Positions 1 through 6,371 of a stretch of DNA of 10,425 bases are shown here, piece by piece. Both the position numbers and the translations under genes were made by a program. Position 1 is the stretch's first letter. The number at the start of each line of letters is the position of its first letter. The notes under the pieces were generated by a model. That model was not told where the DNA came from and did not search any database. It saw only the letters and a list, made by a program, of their open reading frames with translations. This DNA is from JAZQUM01 sp045631305 (lineage in GTDB: Bacteria > Bacillota > Clostridia > Oscillospirales > Oscillospiraceae). Where the stretch lies: assembly GCA_045631305.1 (NCBI GenBank), contig JAZQUM010000035.1, positions 1 to 10,425 of the forward strand. Direction: 5' to 3'.

Positions 1-679
1 GTGCCGTGCCGCCGGTAGCCACCACGGTGACATAGTCCAGCTTGTATTCTTCGCGAATGCGCTCCACGATGCCGTCGATCATGCCGGCCGTGCCGTATAC
101 GATGCCCGAGCGCATGCAGTCTTCCGTGTTCTTGCCGATAAGGCACTTGGGCTTCTGCAGAGAAATGTCCGGCAGCTGCGCCGCGTGGCCGGAAAGAGCA
201 TCCAGCGAGATGCGCACGCCGGGATAAAGCATACCGCCTTCGTAGCTCTTCTTTTCGGAAGTGTAGGAAACGGTGGTGGAAGTGCCCATATCCACCATAA
301 TGATGGGACAGGGGTACTTTTCAATGGCTGCCACTGCGTCTGCCACAATGTCGCTGCCCAGCTGGTTGTGGAACTCGGTGTGGATGTTAAGACCCGTTTT
401 CACCCCGGGACCTACGATCATGGGGGGCTTGGAGAGCAGGCGGGTCAGCGCCTTGGAAAGCATGAAGTTGATGGGCGGCACCACACTGCAGAAAATGGAA
501 CCTGTCACCTCTTTGATATCATAACCGTAAAGGAAGAAAAGGTTCAGAATATCAATGCTGATCTCGTCCGCCGTTTTCTTGCTGTCAGTCACAAGAGAAC
601 CCAGAAACTTCAGTTCCTTATCCTCGCCGAAAAGACCCACAGACATATTGGAATTGCCAACGTCAATTGCAAGCAGCAT
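1..679 (-). CDS. coaX: Type III pantothenate kinase CoaX (3' end cut by window edge)
   Basis: CoaX phosphorylates pantothenate with ATP, the first step of coenzyme A synthesis in the cytosol; type III enzymes belong to the ASKHA fold. I read 226 residues. The N-terminal phosphate loop is DVGNSN (residues 6-11). The second phosphate motif is VDMGTST (129-135), with D130. A family block with GGMLYPGVRISLDAL (148-162) and AAQLP follows, and the visible end carries the ATGG motif (221-224). D110, in the position of the family's catalytic Asp, sits in GSDI where many homologues have GADR. Family members are about 255-260 residues, so roughly 30 are missing beyond base 1. The ATG at 679 is preceded by an AAGGGGG ribosome site eight bases upstream. 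The gene lies 68 bp downstream of spoIVA on the same strand, and a weak promoter-like pair in the gap could drive it alone. Identification is firm; substrate use is from family knowledge. Confidence 0.93.
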   Translation of the reverse strand, partial: MLLAIDVGNSNMSVGLFGEDKELKFLGSLVTDSKKTADEISIDILNLFFLYGYDIKEVTGSIFCSVVPPINFMLSKALTRLLSKPPMIVGPGVKTGLNIHTEFHNQLGSDIVADAVAAIEKYPCPIIMVDMGTSTTVSYTSEKKSYEGGMLYPGVRISLDALSGHAAQLPDISLQKPKCLIGKNTEDCMRSGIVYGTAGMIDGIVERIREEYKLDYVTVVATGGTA

Positions 680-718
680 GTTGCATGCCCCCTTCTCCCA
701 CATTTTATCTTTTTCTTT

Positions 719-747
719 ACTTTACCACACAGCGCCGCCTTTCGCAA
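719..747 (-). promoter_or_regulatory. Candidate sigma-A-type promoter for coaX
   Basis: Reading the minus strand, TTGCGA (742-747) is followed after exactly 17 bases by TAAAGT (719-724), with a TG one base before the -10 box. Each box matches consensus at four of six positions. It lies between the spoIVA stop and the coaX start, where a vegetative promoter for a housekeeping gene placed behind a sporulation gene would be expected. The matches are weak and unproven. Confidence 0.3.
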
Positions 748-2226
748 TTACAAAATAATGCAGATAAGCCCGCCGCTTCCTTCATTGATGATGCGCTGAA
801 GGGTCTCGCGAAGCTTATTGCGGGCATCGTCAGGCATGCGGCGCAGTTTATTCTGCAGGTCCTCCCCTACCATTTGGCTGAAACTGCGGCCAAACATGTT
901 GCTCTGCCAGATCTTGGCGGGGTCATCTTCAAATTCCCGCAGCAGATAATCCACCATCTCTTCCGACTGCTTTTCGCTGCCCACAATGGGGGAAACACTG
1001 GTTTTGATATCTGCCCGCATCATGTGGATGCTGGGTGCGCTGGCCTTGAGACTCACCCCGTAGCGGCCACCCTGTCGGATAATTTCCGGCTCTTCCAGAA
1101 CCAGTTCTTCCATCTCCGGCACCACGATGCCATACCCGGTTTCCCGCACATCACGCAGCGCCTGCTCCACCTTGCTGTATTCTTTCTTCACAGCGGAGAG
1201 CTCTTTTAAAAGCAGCAGAAGATCTCCGTCATCTTTCACCCCAAGGCCGCTTTCTTCGCTGAGCGTTTCATAGAAAAGACGGCGGGGAACCGTCAGCGCA
1301 ACTGTCACTTTCCCCTTCCCCGGCAGCATTTCCAATGCCCGCACTTCTTCCACTTCGTCCCACTCCCGCATGGCAGAAAGCGCCTTTTCGGCATGCCGCA
1401 GACTTTTCAGCACTTTGCAGCCGCTGCGGATGGCATCATAGATCTTGCATTTCAGCCCGTGTCCTTCTTCCAGAGCCTCTACCCAGGGCGGCAAAAACAC
1501 ATCCATTGCCCCCACAGGGAATTCGTAGAGCACGGTTTTTAAAATCTCCCACACATCTTCACTCTGCAGCATCAGACAGTTAACAGGAATGCATACTGCG
1601 CCGTACTTTTCCCCCATGCTGCGGGACAGTTCCCTTGCCTCCCGGCTATCGGGATCGCGGGTGTTGAGCAACACGGTAAAGGGCTTTCCCAAAGCCTGCA
1701 GCTCGCGGATCACCCGTTCTTCCGCCTCCACATATTCTTCTCGGGGAAGCTCACCCACCGTGCCGTCGGTGGTCACCACGATGCCGATAGTGGAATGCTC
1801 GCCGATGACTTTCCGTGTCCCCACCTCTGCCGCTTCCCGCATGGGGATCTCCTTATCAAACCAGGGGGTGGTCACCATCCGCGCTTCTCCGTTTTCCTCT
1901 GTCTGCCCCATGGCTCCGGGCACCATGTAACCTACGCAGTCCACCAGCCGCACGGAAAAGGCGGTTCCATCTTCCATAGTGATCTCCACCGCTTCTTCCG
2001 GCACAAATTTTGGCTCAGCCGTCATCACCGTGCGACCCGAACCGCTTTGCGGCAGCTCGTCGATGGCCCGCTCACGGCGATATACATTTTCAATATTGGG
2101 GATCACCTGTGTTTCCATAAAGCGCTTGATGAAGGTGGATTTCCCCGTCCGCACCGGTCCCACCACACCAATATAAATGTCGCCGCCGGTGCGCTCCGTG
2201 ATGTCCCGATAAATGGTCTGCTCCAT
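748..2226 (-). CDS. spoIVA: Stage IV sporulation protein A, spore-coat morphogenetic ATPase
   Basis: SpoIVA is made in the mother cell, is anchored to the outer forespore membrane by SpoVM, and uses ATP hydrolysis to polymerise into the basement layer on which the coat is built. The 492-residue length equals that of the B. subtilis protein as I recall it. The N-terminal GTPase-like domain has a Walker A loop GPVRTGKS (23-30) and the SpoIVA-specific VDCVGY and TTDGTVG blocks. The middle domain is less conserved. The C-terminal region, which binds SpoVM in Bacillus, contains GTG- and LEEPEIIRQGGRYGV-type blocks, APSIHM, FEDDP and the terminal GSGGLICIIL. At 69-70 the sequence is TA where B. subtilis has two threonines. 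The ATG follows AAAAGGGGAAAAATT. A CATAGTTT box (2261-2268, minus strand) resembles a sigma-E -10 element, but I see no convincing -35, so sporulation control is inferred from the family. coaX follows 68 bp downstream. Confidence 0.98.
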   Translation of the reverse strand: MEQTIYRDITERTGGDIYIGVVGPVRTGKSTFIKRFMETQVIPNIENVYRRERAIDELPQSGSGRTVMTAEPKFVPEEAVEITMEDGTAFSVRLVDCVGYMVPGAMGQTEENGEARMVTTPWFDKEIPMREAAEVGTRKVIGEHSTIGIVVTTDGTVGELPREEYVEAEERVIRELQALGKPFTVLLNTRDPDSREARELSRSMGEKYGAVCIPVNCLMLQSEDVWEILKTVLYEFPVGAMDVFLPPWVEALEEGHGLKCKIYDAIRSGCKVLKSLRHAEKALSAMREWDEVEEVRALEMLPGKGKVTVALTVPRRLFYETLSEESGLGVKDDGDLLLLLKELSAVKKEYSKVEQALRDVRETGYGIVVPEMEELVLEEPEIIRQGGRYGVSLKASAPSIHMMRADIKTSVSPIVGSEKQSEEMVDYLLREFEDDPAKIWQSNMFGRSFSQMVGEDLQNKLRRMPDDARNKLRETLQRIINEGSGGLICIIL

Positions 2227-2338
2227 AATTTTTCCCCTTTTCTTGAGATTTTCCTGCTAAAAACTATGCCCCTCGGGACAGGATTAGAACCCGGTTGTAG
2301 GTTTTATCAAAAAATACAAAGTCTTATAATAATTATTG

Positions 2339-2349
2339 GTCAAAATGAC
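2339..2349. repeat. Small inverted repeat GTCA-AAA-TGAC, possible operator
   Basis: A perfect 4+4 inverted repeat with a three-base AAA centre sits in the divergent intergenic region, three bases before the candidate -35 box of the transporter promoter. A self-complementary AATAATTATT lies just upstream (2328-2337). Such short palindromes are common in AT-rich DNA, so an operator role is only a possibility suggested by position. Confidence 0.2.
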
Positions 2350-2351
2350 TA

Positions 2352-2380
2352 TTGCTTTTTTCACTTTAGCATGGTAAATT
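2352..2380 (+). promoter_or_regulatory. Candidate promoter of the ABC transporter operon
   Basis: TTGCTT (2352-2357) and TAAATT (2375-2380) are 17 bases apart, and TGG directly before the -10 box gives an extended -10. It lies 56 bp upstream of the binding-protein ATG. A perfect TATAAT also occurs at 2325-2330 but has no good -35 at the right distance. No riboswitch- or T-box-like structure was recognised in this 210-bp divergent region. Confidence 0.35.
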
Positions 2381-2436
2381 GTTAGTGCAATAAAACAGTT
2401 CCTCTTTTTGGATGGGGACAAGTAAGGAGATTCAAA

Positions 2437-3228
2437 ATGAAAAAGTTGTTTGCTATCGTTCTCGCCGCTCTCATGGTTCTGAGCATGGTTGCCTGCGGCA
2501 ATTCCGCTGACACTTCCGCTGATGACGGCGCTATGACTTACGCTGTTGAAGCCGGTTCCGCCGGTGAAGCAGTTGCTACCGAAAACGGCTGGGCTGTTAA
2601 CTCCGTTGCTTCCATGGCTGACGCTCTGATGGAAGTTGCTTCCGGCAACTCCTCCGCTGCTATCATCGACCTGCTGATGGCCGGCGCTATGATCGGCGAA
2701 GGCACCAGCTATCCCAACCTGACCTATACCGACTCCCTCACCACTGAAGAATACGGTGTTGGCTGCCGCAAGGGTTCCGACCTTCCCTCCTTCATCAACT
2801 CCGTTTTCGCTGAAGCTTATGCTTCCGGCAAGATGGAAGAAGTTGCCACCGTTTACGGCGTTCAGGAATCCCTGGTTGAACAGGCTGCCTGCGAATTCGT
2901 AGCTAACGAAGAAAGCGACGTTGCTTACGTTCAGGATAAGGGCGTTCTGCTGGTTGGTATCACCGACTTCGCTCCCATGGACTATAAGGATGAAAACGGC
3001 GAATGGATCGGCTTCGACGCTGACATGGCTAAGATCGTTGGCGAAAAGCTGGGCGTAGCTGTTGAATTCGTTGAAATCGACTGGGACAGCAAGATCATGG
3101 AACTGGATTCCAAGAACATCGACGTAGTTTGGAACGGCATGACCCTGACCGCTGAAGTTATGGCTGCTATGGATTGCTCCGTTCCCTACTGCAACAACGC
3201 ACAGGTTGTTGTCGTTGCTGCTGAATAA
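2437..3228 (+). CDS. Circularly permuted family-3 solute-binding lipoprotein of a polar amino-acid ABC transporter
   Basis: This is the extracytoplasmic binding protein of the transporter encoded here, 263 residues. Residues 1-20 form a lipoprotein signal (MKK, hydrophobic core, MVAC) with Cys20 as the lipidation site. Next comes what is normally the second half of the fold. TYAVEAGSAGEAV (34-46) matches the family's GKxxAVxxGTxxE strand and turn. DALMEVASGNSSAAIID (62-78) and EEYGVGCRKGSD (104-115) are lobe 2. FAEAYASGKMEEVATVYGV (124-142) is the usual C-terminal helix region. After a linker (about 149-168) comes the normal first half: LLVGITDFAPMDYKDENG (171-188), IGFDADMAKIVGEKLGV (191-207) and VVWNGMTLT (230-238), ending in the hinge strand AQVVVVAAE. 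The fold is therefore permuted, with new ends at the inter-lobe hinge. The usual carboxylate-binding Arg after TxTxE is a Val (241). AAGGAG (2424-2429) supports the ATG. Codons are strongly biased to GCT and GTT, which suggests high expression. The ligand is unknown; a polar amino acid is inferred from the partners. Confidence 0.9.
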   Translation: MKKLFAIVLAALMVLSMVACGNSADTSADDGAMTYAVEAGSAGEAVATENGWAVNSVASMADALMEVASGNSSAAIIDLLMAGAMIGEGTSYPNLTYTDSLTTEEYGVGCRKGSDLPSFINSVFAEAYASGKMEEVATVYGVQESLVEQAACEFVANEESDVAYVQDKGVLLVGITDFAPMDYKDENGEWIGFDADMAKIVGEKLGVAVEFVEIDWDSKIMELDSKNIDVVWNGMTLTAEVMAAMDCSVPYCNNAQVVVVAAE

Positions 3229-3251
3229 TCTGCACGAAACCGAATATCTGC

Positions 3252-3281
3252 AAAGGCAGAGGGTTTGCGCCCTCTGCCTTT
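3252..3281 (+). terminator. Intra-operon stem-loop between binding protein and permease genes
   Basis: A perfect 12-bp stem, AAAGGCAGAGGG paired with CCCTCTGCCTTT, encloses a TTTGCG loop. No proper T-run follows (GAGCGGGTTTTATC), so complete termination is unlikely. Partial termination or 3'-end protection of the upstream message is more likely. This arrangement commonly lets the binding protein be made in excess of the membrane parts. Confidence 0.75.
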
Positions 3282-3317
3282 GAGCGGGTTTTATCATCAC
3301 TTTTTTGAGGTTTGTCT

Positions 3318-3971
3318 ATGCTCTGGAACGTAACGCTTGAATTATTCAAAGGCATGGCAACGTCGGTTGAGATCTTCTGTCTGACGCTGCTGTTCTCCCT
3401 GCCTTTGGGCCTTGTGATCGCCTTTGGCTCCATGAGCCGCTTTAAGCCCCTGAAAGGCTTTTGCAATGTCGTGGTCTGGATCGTCCGCGGCACTCCCCTG
3501 ATGCTCCAGCTCATTGCCTTTTTCTATATTCCCGGCATCCTGGGCTTTAACATTTGGGGCGGCGGTGACACCGGCCGTATGACCGCCACCGTGGTGGCAT
3601 TCTCCATCAACTATGCCTGCTACTTCTCCGTGATTTACCGCGGCGGTATTGAAGGTGTGCCCGTTGGCCAGCGTGAAGCAGGCGAAGTTCTGGGCATGAC
3701 CCGTGGTCAGATCTTCTTCAAGGTAACACTGCTGCAGATGATCAAGCGCATTGTTCCCCCCATGAGCAACGAGATCATCACCCTGGTCAAGGATACTTCC
3801 CTTGCCCGCATTATTGCCGTTTACGAACTCACCTTCACCGGCTTCTCCTTCATGAAGAGCGACGGTCTCGTCTGGCCCCTCTTCTATTCCGGTGCTTTCT
3901 ACCTGCTGTTCGTAGGTATCCTTACCATTGTCTTTAACCTCATTGAGCGCAAGCTCAGCTACTTCAGATAA
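3318..3971 (+). CDS. Polar amino-acid ABC transporter permease (HisM/GlnP family)
   Basis: This inner-membrane subunit forms the translocation path for the amino acid delivered by the binding protein. It has 217 residues, typical for the HisM/GlnP family. The first helix lies near residues 18-38. RGTPLMLQL (57-65) opens the family's conserved second segment. The cytoplasmic EAA loop, which docks on the ATPase, is EAGEVLGMTRGQIFFKVTLLQ split as EAGEVLGMTR (120-129) and QIFFKVTLLQ (131-140), followed by NEIITLVKDTSLA (151-163). The last helix is near 187-208. About five membrane helices are expected. I chose the ATG at 3318 because GAGG (3307-3310) sits seven bases before it; an in-frame TTG at 3312 would be only one base from that site. 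The gene is 89 bp after the binding protein, with the hairpin in between, and 12 bp before the ATPase gene. Its TAA stop overlaps the AAGGAGG site of the next gene. Confidence 0.95.
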   Translation: MLWNVTLELFKGMATSVEIFCLTLLFSLPLGLVIAFGSMSRFKPLKGFCNVVVWIVRGTPLMLQLIAFFYIPGILGFNIWGGGDTGRMTATVVAFSINYACYFSVIYRGGIEGVPVGQREAGEVLGMTRGQIFFKVTLLQMIKRIVPPMSNEIITLVKDTSLARIIAVYELTFTGFSFMKSDGLVWPLFYSGAFYLLFVGILTIVFNLIERKLSYFR

Positions 3972-3983
3972 GGAGGCGCAGAT

Positions 3984-4760
3984 ATGGAAATTCTGAAAGT
4001 GGAACATATCGAAAAGCACTTTGGCTCCACCTCCGTTCTGAAGGATATCAGCTTTTCTCTCCAGGAGGGTCAGGCCCTCTCCATCATCGGTTCTTCCGGC
4101 AGCGGTAAGACTACCCTTCTTCGCTGCCTCAACTTCCTGGAAACCCCCGATCACGGCCGCATCTCCGTCCGCGACAAGGTGCTTTTCGATGCCAATAACG
4201 CTGAGACCCAGCGTGACAGTGACATTCGCAAAAAGCGCCTGCACTTCGGTCTGGTGTTCCAGAACTTCAACCTCTTCCCCCAGTATACTGCTCTGGAAAA
4301 TGTAACGCTTGCCCGTGAACTCATGGCCAAGAAAGACGGCAGCGGCGAAGACCCTGCCGCCATCCGCGAAGAAGGCGTGGCACTTCTCAAGAAGATGGGC
4401 CTTGCTGACCGCATGAATAATTATCCCCACCAGCTCTCCGGCGGCCAGCAGCAGCGCGTAGCCATTGCCCGCGCTCTTGCCATGAAGCCCGACATTCTCT
4501 GCTTTGACGAACCCACCTCCGCCCTTGACCCCGAACTCACCGGCGAAGTGCTGAAGGTCATCCGCCAGCTGGCAGAAAACCACACCACCATGATCATCGT
4601 CACCCACGAAATGGCATTCGCCCGTGACGTGGCAGACCAGGTGATCTTTATGGATGGCGGTGTCATCGTGGAACAGGGCGATCCCGCTCAGGTCATTGAC
4701 CATCCCAAAGAAGAGCGCACCCGCCAGTTCCTCTCCCGCTACGCAAGCGGCGAACTTTAA
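3984..4760 (+). CDS. Polar amino-acid ABC transporter ATP-binding protein (GlnQ/HisP family)
   Basis: This is the cytoplasmic ATPase that powers the transporter. Its 258 residues contain all the expected elements. Walker A is GSSGSGKT (36-43), and the Q-loop is VFQNFNLFP with Q93. The ABC signature is LSGGQQQR (151-158), Walker B is LCFDE (172-176) with catalytic E176, the D-loop is SALD (179-182), and the switch His is H208 in VTHEM. The insert between about 70 and 85 and the FNLFP motif are typical of the amino-acid (GlnQ/HisP) branch. Nothing appears missing, so it should be active. AAGGAGG (3970-3976) supports the ATG. It is the last gene of the operon and is followed within a few bases by a strong terminator. 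The specific substrate cannot be read from this subunit. Confidence 0.97.
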   Translation: MEILKVEHIEKHFGSTSVLKDISFSLQEGQALSIIGSSGSGKTTLLRCLNFLETPDHGRISVRDKVLFDANNAETQRDSDIRKKRLHFGLVFQNFNLFPQYTALENVTLARELMAKKDGSGEDPAAIREEGVALLKKMGLADRMNNYPHQLSGGQQQRVAIARALAMKPDILCFDEPTSALDPELTGEVLKVIRQLAENHTTMIIVTHEMAFARDVADQVIFMDGGVIVEQGDPAQVIDHPKEERTRQFLSRYASGEL

Positions 4761-4765
4761 AACGC

Positions 4766-4803
4766 AAAGAACTGCAGACCGCAAAGTCTGCAGTTCTTTT
4801 TTT
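4766..4803 (+). terminator. Rho-independent terminator of the transporter operon, probably bidirectional
   Basis: A perfect 14-bp stem (4766-4779 with 4786-4799) has a CGCAAA loop and a run of seven T (4797-4803). On the minus strand the same stem lies just past the sipL stop and is followed by GCGTTTT, so it may also end the converging sipL message. The T-run itself overlaps the sipL stop codon, so the two converging genes share this element. Confidence 0.92.
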
Positions 4804-6313
4804 ATGTTCTTGCCTTGGGGATCAGAAGAAAACTTCCCTTTTCCATGCTGCCGCCATTGGCTTTTTCAATGGCTTCCACCGTAGTGCGATGGCTCTTTGC
4901 CAACTGCCACAAGGTGTCCCCTTCTTCCATGCGGCGCAGCGCTACGGAGGGGCGCTCTTTTTCCTCTTTCAGCGCCTCAGCTTTCACACCCGTCACCGTG
5001 CCTACTTTCCGCAAAACCCGGTGCTCAAAGGCAAATTCCACCTCTGCACGGCATTCAATGCCATCCTCGCCCACCGTGGCTGTCACATCTGCTACCCGTG
5101 CTTTTTCCAGCGAAAATTCACTTCCCTCGCCCGTTTCCAGCCGCAGTTCGCACCGCGCGCTGCCCTGCGCCAAAGCAGGGGTGTCGGTTTCATCCAGATA
5201 GAGCACTTTCACCGTAACATTGCTGCAAAGTAAATGCCCCCGATCTTCTTTTACCGTCTCTACACAGCCGCATTCCCCCCGGGCGCAGAGCACACTGCGG
5301 GGCTTCAGTCCTGCAGGAGCCTTGAGTCGAAGACTTTGCTTTTTGGTAAAGATCCGGTCACTTTCCGCTAAAGTCATGATCTCTGTTTCCGCATCTGTTT
5401 GGCAATCGGTGCCGTAGAGATCGGAAAGGTAAGTTTCCCGACAGGGCTTTTTTGCCCGCAGGGTAAGCCGCACGGTTACCTGCGCTTCCACCTTTTGCCC
5501 TGCACCTTCCATCGTCAGCGCTGCGGTGTGGTCCATAATTTCCGCATCGGCTTCAAATTCTGCTTCTTCCCAGCCCCGGGGCACATCAGTCATCTGGGCA
5601 AAGGGCAGAATTTCCCGTGCCGTAAAGCAGCCCCCTTCTTCTTTGCGGCAAAGGGCAAAAAGATCCATTTCACCCTTTACCATCACCTTGCTCCCGCAGA
5701 GCCTGCATTCTGTCACACGGGGCGCGGCGCAGGAATAGAGCACCTCTTCCCCACGGCCTGTACCCGAATGGATAGATACTGCATCCATAAAGGAAAATTC
5801 CTTTTCCCACATTCCTGCAAGAAACACTGCGTCTGTCTGCCGCCGCAGCTGGCAGATATGCATTCCATCCGGCGCGGAAAGCTCAGAGCAGAACCGCAGC
5901 AGCCGCTCTTCATATCCCACAGCCGCCACCGCCACACGGCAGCGGCAAAGGATCTTGCGGGCATTTAAAAGGCGGCACTCGCAGCTTTCGCAAACGGCCT
6001 GCCCCTCCACAAAGGCAAGGGGCTCTTTGCGCTCCTGCCGCACCGCGAAGGGCACTTTAATGCGGCAGCTGCGCAGCCCGTCGCCATCCATACCCGCATA
6101 CAGCACCGTCACACAAACACTGCCTGCAAGCTCAAATCCACTCTCTGACACCCGTTTGGTATGGATGGCAGGCTCCGTGTGCCAGGAAATGATGCGCCCT
6201 GCATCGGCGCAATAATCGCTGAGCACAAATTCCACCGTTTCTTCAGCTGTCAGCACCTGCCGCTTCAGCGGCACGCAGCATGAAAGCTCTGTAAGATTCA
6301 GTTCCAGATCCAT
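4802..6313 (-). CDS. sipL: SipL-like SPOCS (DUF3794) / LysM spore-coat protein
   Basis: In Clostridioides difficile, SipL binds SpoIVA through its C-terminal LysM domain and is needed for coat attachment; this gene has the same architecture. The 503 residues show an N-terminal SPOCS-like unit (about 5-130), a second (about 190-310), a third (about 325-447) and a LysM domain (about 457-500; EGDTLWQLAKSHRTTVEAI followed by N486-region GG and LLIPK). There is no signal peptide or membrane helix, consistent with action in the mother-cell cytosol. Cysteine is unusually frequent (25 by my count). I chose the ATG at 6313: AAAAGGGAGG lies seven bases upstream, and a longer in-frame start at 6388 would translate that ribosome site and overlap spoVM. 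It lies 58 bp downstream of spoVM and ends at the terminator shared with the transporter operon. The SipL assignment rests on domain order and the neighbouring spoVM and spoIVA. Other SPOCS/LysM proteins exist, so an exact orthologue claim is a little less certain. Confidence 0.88.
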   Translation of the reverse strand: MDLELNLTELSCCVPLKRQVLTAEETVEFVLSDYCADAGRIISWHTEPAIHTKRVSESGFELAGSVCVTVLYAGMDGDGLRSCRIKVPFAVRQERKEPLAFVEGQAVCESCECRLLNARKILCRCRVAVAAVGYEERLLRFCSELSAPDGMHICQLRRQTDAVFLAGMWEKEFSFMDAVSIHSGTGRGEEVLYSCAAPRVTECRLCGSKVMVKGEMDLFALCRKEEGGCFTAREILPFAQMTDVPRGWEEAEFEADAEIMDHTAALTMEGAGQKVEAQVTVRLTLRAKKPCRETYLSDLYGTDCQTDAETEIMTLAESDRIFTKKQSLRLKAPAGLKPRSVLCARGECGCVETVKEDRGHLLCSNVTVKVLYLDETDTPALAQGSARCELRLETGEGSEFSLEKARVADVTATVGEDGIECRAEVEFAFEHRVLRKVGTVTGVKAEALKEEKERPSVALRRMEEGDTLWQLAKSHRTTVEAIEKANGGSMEKGSFLLIPKART

Positions 6314-6320
6314 ATGTTGT

Positions 6321-6330
6321 CCTCCCTTTT
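6321..6330 (-). promoter_or_regulatory. Ribosome binding site that fixes the sipL start
   Basis: On the minus strand AAAAGGGAGG sits seven bases before ATG 6313. It would be translated as part of a KGGQ segment if the longer reading frame from 6388 were used, so it decides the shorter start. Confidence 0.85.
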
Positions 6331-6371
6331 GCGGCCGGTTTTCTCTCCAACCTATGCCGCCTGCAGGAGAT

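Noticed and set aside
185..799. 204-codon plus-strand open frame opposite coaX
   Set aside because: It is antisense to coaX, which has continuous family motifs; the His-rich translation is typical of a shadow frame.
2264..2300. tRNA 3'-end-like stretch on the minus strand (GGGTTCTAATCC followed by a CCCGAGG-like acceptor)
   Set aside because: The T-stem pairs poorly, position 57 would not be a purine, and no anticodon or D arm lies upstream. At most it is a relic; no attachment-site repeat or integrase is present.
2261..2300. Sigma-E promoter directly upstream of spoIVA
   Set aside because: CATAGTTT at 2261-2268 fits a -10 element, but no acceptable -35 lies 13-15 bases upstream, so I did not annotate it despite the expected regulation.
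2284..3300. 338-codon minus-strand open frame opposite the binding protein
   Set aside because: It mirrors the strongly GCT/GTT-biased binding-protein gene and would begin in the intra-operon hairpin region; no domain was recognised.
3312..3317. TTG start of the permease at 3312
   Set aside because: It lies one base from the GAGG ribosome site. ATG 3318 has normal spacing.
3342..4784. 480-codon minus-strand open frame opposite the permease and ATPase genes
   Set aside because: It is a shadow of two well-recognised transporter genes, runs through the terminator hairpin and has no recognisable domain.
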